Below are positions 1 to 5,335 of a DNA stretch of 5,335 nt, in pieces. A program made the position numbers and the translations under genes. The notes below the pieces were generated by a model. The model ran no database searches. It saw only the letters and a program-made list of their open reading frames with translations, and was not told the origin of the DNA. Every line of letters starts with the position of its first letter. Positions within the stretch are counted from its first letter, which is position 1. This DNA comes from an uncultured Christensenella sp. (GTDB taxonomy: Bacteria; Bacillota; Clostridia; Christensenellales; UBA1242), in contig CAOKRZ010000060.1 of NCBI GenBank assembly GCA_948471335.1, positions 1 to 5,335 on the forward strand, in the 5' to 3' direction.

Positions 1-156
1 GGGACTGCTTCTTTGAATGGTGGGTTTCGGGAAGCAGGCTGTTTAGTTCCCTGGGCCCTTGAGTGACGAGTCACTTTCAGAGTTGAGCCCACTGCCATAT
101 GTAGCCTGCCCTGTGAATACCTCTTTTTCCCCTTTGCTTTTAATATTGGAAGTATT
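1..156. other. Foreign-looking, gene-less segment at the window edge (probable chimeric or inserted DNA)
   Basis: No bacterial gene is recognisable here. Hand counting gives about 64 G+C in bases 1-120 (53%), against roughly 28-42% in blocks sampled from the rest of the window. Only two CpG dinucleotides occur in those 120 bases (at 28-29 and 67-68), while TpG is common; CpG is not depleted in the flanking genes. That pattern is typical of methylated vertebrate DNA. On the minus strand one frame, shifted relative to the U32 gene, stays open to the window edge for about 55 codons. Its translation is rich in Ser, Arg, Lys and Gly and resembles no U32 C-terminal region. A small inverted repeat (agtgac/gtcact, 62-67 and 70-75) is present. 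The exact junction lies somewhere around 140-175. Host-DNA chimera is an inference; an insertion element end or a divergent bacterial segment is not excluded. Confidence 0.5.
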
Positions 157-1143
157 TTATTTTCCACCTATTATGAACTTTTTTCCATTTTTGACAGCAA
201 CGACCTTTCCGATTTCAACACCCATATGATTTTGTGTTTTGTCGTAAATGATTTTATCATTCCCGAAATATCCAGGAATGTAATCGCCGCGATTGAAAAC
301 TTTTTTAAGGTTAGCTATATCTTGCTCATTAAAATTAAAATCGTTGTCGATCGCTTTTCGATATGTCGTCACAGCTTGTCCTACGTATGCACTTCTTCTT
401 GCCCTTCCTTCAATCTTAAGGCTGTCGACGCCGCTTGAGACAAGCTCCTTAAGTTTTGGAAGCATACAAAAATCTTTGGTGCTTAAAAGATAGCCCTTCT
501 TTTCTCCGTTTCCAGTTTTCATCGTGTATGGCAAGCGACAAAATTGTTTGCATCTTCCGCGGTTTCCGCTTGCGCCGGCAAGCAGTGAGCAAAGATAACA
601 ATTTCCAGAAAAGCTTACGCAAAGTGCGCCTTGAATAAAATATTCTATTTCAGTGTCAAGATTATCTTTGATTCTTCGAATCTCACTTAAAGGAGTTTCT
701 CTTGCAAGCACAATTCTTTTGAAACCTATGCTTTTTAAAGCTTCAGCCCCTTCCAAATTTTCAATCCCCATTTGAGTGCTGGCGTGAAGTTCAATCCCCT
801 CAAACTTTTTGCTTAATAGATATGCCAGACCAATGTCTTGAACGATGAATGCATCAATCTTGGCGTCAAGTGCTTTTCTCACAACTTCCAAAACTTTTTC
901 GATCTCTTCATCAAGAATCAATGTGTTAAGAGTCAAATACACTCTCACTCCAAAAAGATGAGCTTGTCTGACTGCATCTTTAAGATTTTCAAAAGAAAAA
1001 TTTTCAATATTTCCACGTGCGTTAAAATCACTTGCGCCAAGATAAATTGCATCAGCGCCAGAGTTTAGTGCAACAAAAAAGCTCTGCAGATTGCCTGCAG
1101 GCGCCAAAAGTTCAACTCCATTTGTGCCAAGAATTCTTTTCAT
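157..1143 (-). CDS. U32-family protein (peptidase U32 / RNA hydroxylase-like), 3' truncated
   Basis: The 328-residue product is a U32-family protein (PF01136). The N-terminal strand ELLAPAGN (11-18) and GADAIYLG (29-36) begin the barrel. The family signature lies at 167-186, with E167, F169, G172, C175, G180, C182 and S186, followed by GNRGRCKQFCRLPY (193-206) and SLKIEGR (241-247). Cysteines 175, 182, 198 and 202 are likely iron-sulfur ligands, as in the relatives RlhA, TrhP and UbiU/UbiV. Those relatives act in rRNA or tRNA hydroxylation or ubiquinone synthesis, so the historical 'peptidase' label is doubtful. The substrate cannot be told from sequence. The protein ends just after NHMGVEIGKVV (305-315), where relatives continue into a C-terminal beta-barrel region; longer members run from about 400 to over 600 residues. 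The last residues and stop fall at the border with foreign-looking DNA, so the stop is probably not native. ATG at 1143 is the only reasonable start upstream of the first strand. It has no Shine-Dalgarno and probably a leaderless transcript. Confidence 0.85.
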   Translation of the reverse strand: MKRILGTNGVELLAPAGNLQSFFVALNSGADAIYLGASDFNARGNIENFSFENLKDAVRQAHLFGVRVYLTLNTLILDEEIEKVLEVVRKALDAKIDAFIVQDIGLAYLLSKKFEGIELHASTQMGIENLEGAEALKSIGFKRIVLARETPLSEIRRIKDNLDTEIEYFIQGALCVSFSGNCYLCSLLAGASGNRGRCKQFCRLPYTMKTGNGEKKGYLLSTKDFCMLPKLKELVSSGVDSLKIEGRARRSAYVGQAVTTYRKAIDNDFNFNEQDIANLKKVFNRGDYIPGYFGNDKIIYDKTQNHMGVEIGKVVAVKNGKKFIIGGK

Positions 1144-1149
1144 GGAACA

Positions 1150-1178
1150 ATTATATCACATTTTTCAGCCAAGCGCAA
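1150..1178 (-). promoter_or_regulatory. Predicted promoter of the U32 gene, with an extended -10 box
   Basis: On the minus strand a perfect TATAAT (1150-1155) is preceded by TGA, giving an extended -10 motif. Seventeen bases upstream is TTGCGC (1173-1178), a half match to the -35 consensus that lies inside the end of the ZIP gene. Only six bases separate the -10 box from the ATG, so the usual start distance puts transcription initiation at about 1143, on the start codon itself. Prediction from motif match only. Confidence 0.55.
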
Positions 1179-1935
1179 CATCAAGAGCCATCATCAGCAC
1201 AAAACCTATCAAAAAGCCCCAACTGCCAATGCTTGACTTTTCTGAAAGCTTTGCTTCAGGGATAAGCTCCTCTGCCACAACAAAAAGCATTGCCCCTGCC
1301 GAGAATGCCAAAAACCAAGGCATAAGCGACGTCAATTGCGTCGAAAGGAAAAAGCCAATGACAGCCATAATTGGCTCAACAATGCCGCTAAGCATCCCAA
1401 AAAGAAACGATTTAAATTTATTCTGCGTTTGCTTAAGCATTGGAAGACTTATTGCCGAGCCTTCAGGGAAGTTTTGAATTCCAATTCCAATTGCAAGGAT
1501 AAGCGCGCCATAAAGTGCTGACTGTGTGCCCACAACAAACGCACTTCCAAAAGACAACCCCACGGCCAGCCCTTCTGGAATATTATGAAGAGTGACTGCC
1601 AGAAAAAGTTTGGAAGATTTTGAAAGGTAAGGCTCTTTTTTGTTATTGATCACAGCCAAAAGTTTATCAATCAAAACTAAAAATAAGCCCCCTAGCATAA
1701 CGCTGACCGCAGCTGGCACAAAAGCCCAATTCCCGTAATTTGATGCCCCTTCAATTGAAGGAATGATCAGCGACCAGATTGAAGCCGCAATCATAAGCCC
1801 AGAAGCAAAACCAAAGAATAGACTGTTGCATTTGTTTGAGACTTCTTTTTTAAACAAAAACACCACAGCCGAGCCAAGAGTTGTCATCAGAAAAATAAAG
1901 AAAATTCCAAGTATCACAATTACAGTCGCGTTCAA
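1165..1935 (-). CDS. ZIP-family divalent metal transporter (GufA/ZupT-like)
   Basis: This is an integral membrane importer of zinc or related divalent metals, 256 residues from the preferred start. Eight hydrophobic segments are visible, roughly at 3-28, 37-59, 69-92, 109-134, 139-164, 174-197, 203-222 and 237-256. The metal-site motifs are HNIPEG (117-122) in segment 4 and QNFPEG (154-159) in segment 5, with E187 in segment 6. By family knowledge, H117, N118, E121, Q154, N155 and E158 line the binuclear metal site. The protein ends LMMALDVALG, a typical family C-terminus, so it is complete. The loop between segments 3 and 4 is short and Lys-rich and lacks the histidines often seen there. I prefer TTG at 1935: AGGGAG sits nine bases upstream, and segment 1 starts at once. 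The frame also opens at TTG 1983, but that adds 16 charged residues, has no visible ribosome site and overlaps the predicted -10 box. Metal specificity cannot be assigned. Confidence 0.88.
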   Translation of the reverse strand: MNATVIVILGIFFIFLMTTLGSAVVFLFKKEVSNKCNSLFFGFASGLMIAASIWSLIIPSIEGASNYGNWAFVPAAVSVMLGGLFLVLIDKLLAVINNKKEPYLSKSSKLFLAVTLHNIPEGLAVGLSFGSAFVVGTQSALYGALILAIGIGIQNFPEGSAISLPMLKQTQNKFKSFLFGMLSGIVEPIMAVIGFFLSTQLTSLMPWFLAFSAGAMLFVVAEELIPEAKLSEKSSIGSWGFLIGFVLMMALDVALG

Positions 1936-1944
1936 AACCTTTTT

Positions 1945-1950
1945 CTCCCT
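1945..1950 (-). promoter_or_regulatory. Ribosome binding site deciding the TTG start of the ZIP gene
   Basis: AGGGAG lies nine bases upstream of the TTG at 1933-1935. No comparable purine-rich site precedes the TTG at 1981-1983, so this site favours the shorter protein. Confidence 0.6.
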
Positions 1951-1976
1951 AGAGCAAGAACGGAAAATCCGCTCTA
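1950..1976 (-). repeat. Inverted repeat in the ZIP gene leader (possible hairpin or operator)
   Basis: TAGAGC and GCTCTA form six-base arms (1971-1976 and 1950-1955). Between them is a nested CGGA/TCCG pair (1961-1964 and 1968-1971) that shares base 1971 with the outer arms. The repeat spans the predicted transcription start and its 3' arm abuts the AGGGAG ribosome site. It could act as a repressor operator or as a leader hairpin that limits ribosome access. There is no match to a regulator site I can name, and chance is possible. Confidence 0.35.
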
Positions 1977-1981
1977 TTATC

Positions 1982-2010
1982 AATATAGAAAAAGTGAAAA
2001 CGATTGTTAC
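1982..2010 (-). promoter_or_regulatory. Predicted promoter of the ZIP transporter gene
   Basis: On the minus strand GTAACA (2005-2010, four of six matches) and TATATT (1982-1987, five of six) are separated by 17 bases. The pair lies between the operon terminator and the ZIP gene. Transcription would begin near 1975, giving a leader of about 40 nt to the TTG at 1935 and excluding the TTG at 1983 as a start. The match is moderate. Confidence 0.4.
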
Positions 2011-2039
2011 TGATTAAATTAAAAACATTTTGCTTTAAT

Positions 2040-2065
2040 AAAAAAATGGCGCATCCCACGCCATT
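2040..2065 (-). terminator. Rho-independent terminator of the aspS-asnS operon
   Basis: Six bases after the asnS stop the minus strand forms a seven-base-pair stem, AATGGCG/CGCCATT (2059-2065 and 2045-2051), with a seven-base loop. A run of seven T follows the GC-rich part of the stem (2040-2046). It separates the synthetase operon from the ZIP gene. Confidence 0.85.
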
Positions 2066-2071
2066 ATATTT

Positions 2072-3451
2072 TTAAAACTCGCAGTTGTTTGGAGTTCTTG
2101 GGAAAGGAAGCACGTCACGGATGTTTTTCATTCCTGTCACATACATCAAAAATCTTTCAAAGCCCATTCCAAAGCCGCTGTGTTTCACGCTGCCAAACTT
2201 ACGCAGATTCAAGAACCACCAGTAATCTTCTTCTTTAAGCCCAAGTTCATGAATTCTGTTTAAAAGTACATCATAGCGCTCTTCTCTTTCGCTTGCGCCG
2301 CAAAGCTCGCCAATGCCAGGAACGAGAAGATCGGTTGCTCTGACAGTTTTGTTGTCATCATTTAAGCGCATATAGAAAGCCTTAATTTCCTTTGGATAGT
2401 CATAAACAAAAACTGGTTTTTTGTAAACAACTTCAGTGAGATATTTTTCATGCTCTGTTTGGATGTCACTTCCCCATTCAACTTTATAGTCAAACTTATC
2501 GTTGTTTTTCATAAGAATGGCAATTGCATCTGTGTAAGATACGCGCGCAAACTCATTGTCAGTCACGTTGTGAAGTTTATCGATAAGCCCAGGCTCAACA
2601 AAGCTGTTGAAAAATTCAAGTTCGTCTTTGCATTTGTCGAACAAATAGTTGATTGCATATTTCACCATTTCTTCCATAACGTCCATGTCATCAAAAAGTT
2701 CAGCAAATGCCATTTCAGGCTCAATGTGCCAAAACTCATTTACGTGTTTGACTGTGTTGCTGTTTTCAGCACGGAAAGATGGGCCGAAGGTGTAAATCTT
2801 ACCCATTGCAAGCGCAAAAGCTTCACCTTCAAGTTGGCAAGAAGGCGAAAGGAAAACTTTCCTTCCAAGCAGTTCATCTTCTGGCTTAAGTTTTTTGCCA
2901 GCATAAATATCTTGTGTGCTGACTCTGAAAAGTTCTCCAGCGCCTTCACAATCTGATGCAGTCAAAATTGGAGCATGAAGATGCACAAAGCCCTTTTCAT
3001 TGAAAAATTTGTGAAGAGCAAACGCGCTTTCGCTTCTCACTCTGAAAACCGCATTGAAAAGGTTTGTTCTTGGTCTCAAATATGCTTGCTCTCTTAAAAC
3101 TTCAAGCGAAGTTTTTTTCTTTTGAATTGGATAGCTTTCATCAGTTGCAGAAAGAATCTCAACTTTGTCGGCCACAAACTCAAATGGTTGTTTTGCTTCT
3201 GGAGTAAGCTTAAGTTCCCCTTCACAAAGCACACTGCTGCCGGTGTTTAAGTGACAAACGTCGGCATAGTTTGAAAGCTTTTCAGCATTCAAAACAACTT
3301 GAATGCCTTTGAAAGACGTTCCGTCATTAAGGTCAATAAATCCAAAAGTTTTCATATCACGCACTGAGCGCACCCAGCCACCAATTTTAAAGGATTTTCC
3401 GCCAAATTTTTCTGGCTGTTTTCTTATATCTGCAATATCAATTTTTTTCAT
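2072..3451 (-). CDS. asnS: Asparaginyl-tRNA synthetase (class IIb)
   Basis: This cytoplasmic enzyme charges tRNA(Asn) with asparagine using ATP. The product is 459 residues, close to the usual bacterial length of about 465. An OB-fold anticodon-binding domain covers roughly 16-105 (GGWVRSVRDMKTFGFIDLND at 24-43). The catalytic core follows, with motif 1 around 143-162, EGAGELFRV (169-177), motif 2 from FRAENSNT (226-233) to EPEMAF (244-249), and motif 3 GFGMGFER (426-433). FRAENSNT and the C-terminal PFPRTP (449-454) separate AsnRS from AspRS. Two spots differ from the E. coli sequence as I recall it: SCQLEGE (204-210) where SGQL is usual, and CGASEREER (384-392) where GGSxREER is usual. The start ATG at 3451 has AGGAG five bases upstream, and that site overlaps the aspS stop. 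It is the second gene of an operon with aspS and is followed by a terminator. Confidence 0.96.
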   Translation of the reverse strand: MKKIDIADIRKQPEKFGGKSFKIGGWVRSVRDMKTFGFIDLNDGTSFKGIQVVLNAEKLSNYADVCHLNTGSSVLCEGELKLTPEAKQPFEFVADKVEILSATDESYPIQKKKTSLEVLREQAYLRPRTNLFNAVFRVRSESAFALHKFFNEKGFVHLHAPILTASDCEGAGELFRVSTQDIYAGKKLKPEDELLGRKVFLSPSCQLEGEAFALAMGKIYTFGPSFRAENSNTVKHVNEFWHIEPEMAFAELFDDMDVMEEMVKYAINYLFDKCKDELEFFNSFVEPGLIDKLHNVTDNEFARVSYTDAIAILMKNNDKFDYKVEWGSDIQTEHEKYLTEVVYKKPVFVYDYPKEIKAFYMRLNDDNKTVRATDLLVPGIGELCGASEREERYDVLLNRIHELGLKEEDYWWFLNLRKFGSVKHSGFGMGFERFLMYVTGMKNIRDVLPFPRTPNNCEF

Positions 3452-3456
3452 AAAAT

Positions 3457-3461
3457 CTCCT
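3457..3461 (-). promoter_or_regulatory. asnS ribosome binding site overlapping the aspS stop codon
   Basis: AGGAG lies five bases upstream of the asnS ATG. The aspS stop codon TAG (3460-3462) supplies its first two bases. Ribosomes ending on aspS therefore clear the site where asnS initiation must occur, which suggests translational coupling. Confidence 0.8.
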
Positions 3462-5202
3462 AGTCTTTTTTGATAAGTTGAAGTCCCAAATCTCTCAACA
3501 CTTCGTCGTCAATTTTGTTTGGTGTGTTCATAAGGTTATCTCTTCCGTTCTTGTTGAGTGGGAATGCGATAACTTCGCGAATAAGGTCATAACCCATAAT
3601 TTGCATAAGCATTCTGTCAAATCCGATTGCCCCGCCTGCGTGTGGAGGCGCGCCATATGAGAAGGCATTGAAGAGTGCTGAGAATTTGTTTTCAACAACG
3701 CTTTTGTCATATCCAACAAGGTCGAAAGCTTTAACCATAACGTCTTGGTCGTGATTGCGTACTCCACCTGAAAGCATTTCATAACCATTGCAAACAAGGT
3801 CATATTGGAAAGCAACGATATCAAGTGGATTTTTGTTTAAAAGCGCGTCCATTCCGCCTTGAGGCATTGAGAATGGGTTGTGAGAGAAGTCAAGCTTGCC
3901 TGTTTCTTCATTGATTTCATAGAATGGGAAATCAACAATCCAGCAGAAAATGACTTTGTTTTTGTCGATAAGATCAAGTTCTTCTCCAAGTTTGTTTCTT
4001 AAGAATGATGCAAGTTTGATTGCCATAGTCTTTGTGTCAGCAACCATGAAGATTGACTCTCCTGCTTGAAGATTGAGCTTTTTGATAAGGGCCTTGCGCT
4101 CCTCGTCAGTCACAAACTTAGCAATTGAGCCAGTAAATTCATTGCCGTCAAACTTAAGCCATGCCACACCTTTGCCTTCAAGTGAGACAATGTATTTTGA
4201 AAGGTCATCATAAAATCTTCTTCCCTTGTCTTCGCACTTTGCTTTAATCGCCTTGATTGTTTTTCCCTTGAAAGCATTAAATTCAGTGTTTGCGAAAATC
4301 TCAGTCACGTCGTAAACAAGAAGTGGATTTCTTAGGTCTGGTTTATCAGAACAATATTTTTCAATTGCTTCTTTGTAAGGAATTCTCACAAAAGGTGCTT
4401 TTGAAACGTCAAATTTTGTGAAATTTTCATAAATTCCACTCACGACATCTTCACAAACTTCAAAAACGTCTTCTTGTGTTGCAAAACTCATTTCAAAGTC
4501 GATTTGATAAAACTCACCAGGTGTTCTGTCAGCGCGTGCAGCTTCATTTCTGAAGCATGGTGCGATTTGAAAATATTTTTCATACCCAGAAACCATAAGA
4601 AGCTGTTTGAATTGTTGAGGCGCTTGTGGAAGAGCGTAAAACTCGCCTTTATTAAAATATGTTGGCACGATAAAGTCACGCGCACCTTCTGGTGAACTTG
4701 ATGCAAGAATTGGCGTTTGCACTTCAACAAATTCATTTGCGTGGAACTTGTTGCGCACATAATTCAAAAGATCACTTCTCACTTTCAAAACTTTGTGAGT
4801 CTCTGGATTACGCAGATCAAGATAGCGATACTTAAAGCGAAGTTCTTCCTTTGTGTTTGGTGCATCATTGATTTCAAAAGGAAGCACAGGATTGCATTTG
4901 CCAAGAAGTGTGATCTCTTTTGCCACAACTTCGATGTCGCCTGTTTCCATATTTTTGTTTTTTGAAGAGCGCTCTGCAACAATTCCGCTGACTCTTACAA
5001 CGCTTTCTTTGCAAAGTCCGTCAATAAGGTGTTCGTCATTGACAAGGACTTGAGTGATTCCGTAATTATCTCTAAGCGTGCAAAAAATGATTCCGCCAAG
5101 TTTTCTGATTGAGCCAATCCAACCTGACAAAACAACATCTTTGCCAACGTCTGAAATTCTGAGTTCTCCGCAAGAGTGAGTGTGATAAATATTTGTTTTC
5201 AT
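3460..5202 (-). CDS. aspS: Aspartyl-tRNA synthetase (bacterial type, class IIb)
   Basis: This cytoplasmic enzyme charges tRNA(Asp) with aspartate. The 580 residues match the usual bacterial length of about 590. Domains in order are an OB-fold anticodon-binding domain (about 1-105), then the catalytic core with motif 1 (FVEVQTPIL, 158-166), the flipping loop (SSSPEGARDF, 168-177), QAPQQFKQLLM (193-203) and motif 2 (FRNE, 217-220, then RADRTPGEFYQIDFEMSF, 223-240). A GAD insertion (about 295-420) follows, and the core returns with VDFPFYE (423-429), GGVRNH (479-484) and motif 3 (GAIGFDR, 524-530). The TPGEF loop and the LNKNGRDNLMNTP tail resemble alphaproteobacterial AspRS more than the E. coli form. 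L35, in RKLGG, sits where non-discriminating enzymes usually have His, which suggests specificity for tRNA(Asp), consistent with the adjacent asnS. The ATG at 5202 has AGGAGA ten bases upstream. First gene of the operon. Confidence 0.96.
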   Translation of the reverse strand: MKTNIYHTHSCGELRISDVGKDVVLSGWIGSIRKLGGIIFCTLRDNYGITQVLVNDEHLIDGLCKESVVRVSGIVAERSSKNKNMETGDIEVVAKEITLLGKCNPVLPFEINDAPNTKEELRFKYRYLDLRNPETHKVLKVRSDLLNYVRNKFHANEFVEVQTPILASSSPEGARDFIVPTYFNKGEFYALPQAPQQFKQLLMVSGYEKYFQIAPCFRNEAARADRTPGEFYQIDFEMSFATQEDVFEVCEDVVSGIYENFTKFDVSKAPFVRIPYKEAIEKYCSDKPDLRNPLLVYDVTEIFANTEFNAFKGKTIKAIKAKCEDKGRRFYDDLSKYIVSLEGKGVAWLKFDGNEFTGSIAKFVTDEERKALIKKLNLQAGESIFMVADTKTMAIKLASFLRNKLGEELDLIDKNKVIFCWIVDFPFYEINEETGKLDFSHNPFSMPQGGMDALLNKNPLDIVAFQYDLVCNGYEMLSGGVRNHDQDVMVKAFDLVGYDKSVVENKFSALFNAFSYGAPPHAGGAIGFDRMLMQIMGYDLIREVIAFPLNKNGRDNLMNTPNKIDDEVLRDLGLQLIKKD

Positions 5203-5212
5203 ATAAAAGATT

Positions 5213-5218
5213 TCTCCT
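5213..5218 (-). promoter_or_regulatory. aspS ribosome binding site
   Basis: AGGAGA lies ten bases upstream of the aspS ATG, a slightly long but workable spacing. It supports the start at 5202. Confidence 0.75.
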
Positions 5219-5227
5219 ATTTTTCAA

Positions 5228-5256
5228 ATTATATCATAATTAAATTTCCCATGCAA
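5228..5256 (-). promoter_or_regulatory. Strong predicted promoter of the aspS-asnS operon
   Basis: On the minus strand TTGCAT (5251-5256, four of six matches) and a perfect TATAAT (5228-5233) are spaced by exactly 17 bases, and TGA before the -10 box makes it an extended type. Transcription should start near 5221, leaving a leader of only about 19 nt. That is far too short for a T-box or other aminoacylation-sensing riboswitch. Confidence 0.8.
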
Positions 5257-5287
5257 GAAATTTCAAAGATATGTAAATCCAAAATAC

Positions 5288-5311
5288 AAAAAAAGTCACG
5301 ATCGTGACTTT
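5288..5311 (-). terminator. Rho-independent terminator of a gene beyond the right edge
   Basis: Bases 5292-5311 are a perfect 20-base palindrome (core GTCACGATCGTGAC, GATC as the loop, eight-base-pair stem). On the minus strand seven T follow directly (5288-5294), while the plus-strand side has only a broken T stretch. It therefore ends transcription entering from a minus-strand gene right of the window. In the remaining 24 bases all three minus-strand frames contain a stop, including a TAG at 5312-5314 touching the stem. The identity of that gene cannot be read. Confidence 0.8.
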
Positions 5312-5335
5312 CTATTTAATCAAATAAACAATTTT

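Noticed and set aside
62..75. Inverted repeat agtgac/gtcact as a transposon end or operator
   Set aside because: It is only six-base arms inside DNA of uncertain origin, with no target duplication or second copy in the window.
1..168. Rescue of the U32 C-terminus by a frameshift near 165
   Set aside because: The shifted minus-strand frame is open to the edge, but its translation has no likeness to the expected C-terminal barrel and the base composition is foreign.
1144..1164. Terminator between the ZIP and U32 genes
   Set aside because: The 21-base gap contains no stem-loop; it is occupied by the -10 box of the U32 promoter.
1165..1167. Recoding of TGA as Trp, as in mycoplasmas
   Set aside because: Trp is encoded by TGG in the genes checked, no internal TGA is needed in any frame, and the ZIP protein ends at a typical family C-terminus with TGA as its stop.
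1936..1983. Longer ZIP protein starting at TTG 1983
   Set aside because: The 16 extra residues are charged and not family-like, there is no ribosome site, and the codon overlaps a predicted -10 box.
2450..2956. A 168-codon open frame on the plus strand
   Set aside because: It lies wholly antisense to the well-conserved asnS catalytic core, has no ribosome site and a Cys/Phe/Val-rich translation typical of a shadow frame. The other plus-strand frames, such as 1091-1477, fail for the same reasons.
1..5335. CRISPR arrays, tRNA or rRNA genes, transposases, toxin-antitoxin or defence genes
   Set aside because: None seen on either strand; the space is filled by four housekeeping-type genes and short regulatory gaps.

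Overview
The window carries four genes, all on the minus strand: aspS, asnS, a ZIP-family metal transporter and a U32-family protein (upstream to downstream, right to left). The AT-rich background, strong AGGAG-type ribosome binding sites, a consensus sigma-A-type promoter and U-tract terminators suggest a low-GC Gram-positive (Bacillota-like) bacterium, perhaps a gut or other metagenomic lineage. I cannot name a genus. TGG encodes Trp and TGA ends the ZIP gene, so the standard bacterial code applies.

Layout. 5288-5311 is a terminator for a gene lying beyond the right edge. 5228-5256 is a near-ideal promoter with a very short leader that starts an aspS-asnS operon. In that operon the asnS Shine-Dalgarno sequence overlaps the aspS stop codon. 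A terminator at 2040-2065 closes the operon. The ZIP transporter then has its own plausible promoter (1982-2010) and most likely a TTG start at 1935, not the longer TTG start at 1983. The U32 gene begins 21 nt after the ZIP stop. It has an extended -10 box placed so that its transcript would start at or next to the ATG, and no Shine-Dalgarno, so it looks leaderless. Its reading frame ends early at 157.

Bases 1 to about 150 do not look like the rest of the window. They are about 53% GC in 1-120 by hand count, with only two CpG dinucleotides, and hold no recognisable bacterial gene. The U32 protein loses its expected C-terminal region exactly where this segment begins. A chimeric contig end carrying vertebrate-like DNA is the simplest reading; a genuine insertion is the alternative.

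Functionally, aspS and asnS together supply Asp-tRNA(Asp) and Asn-tRNA(Asn) by direct charging. The ZIP protein imports divalent metal. The U32 protein probably belongs to the iron-sulfur RNA-hydroxylation branch of its family. These are housekeeping genes, and I see no new defence, mobile or biosynthetic system here. The points worth checking are the contig-end junction, the leaderless U32 start, and an AspRS that resembles the alphaproteobacterial type but carries Leu at a tRNA-discrimination position.
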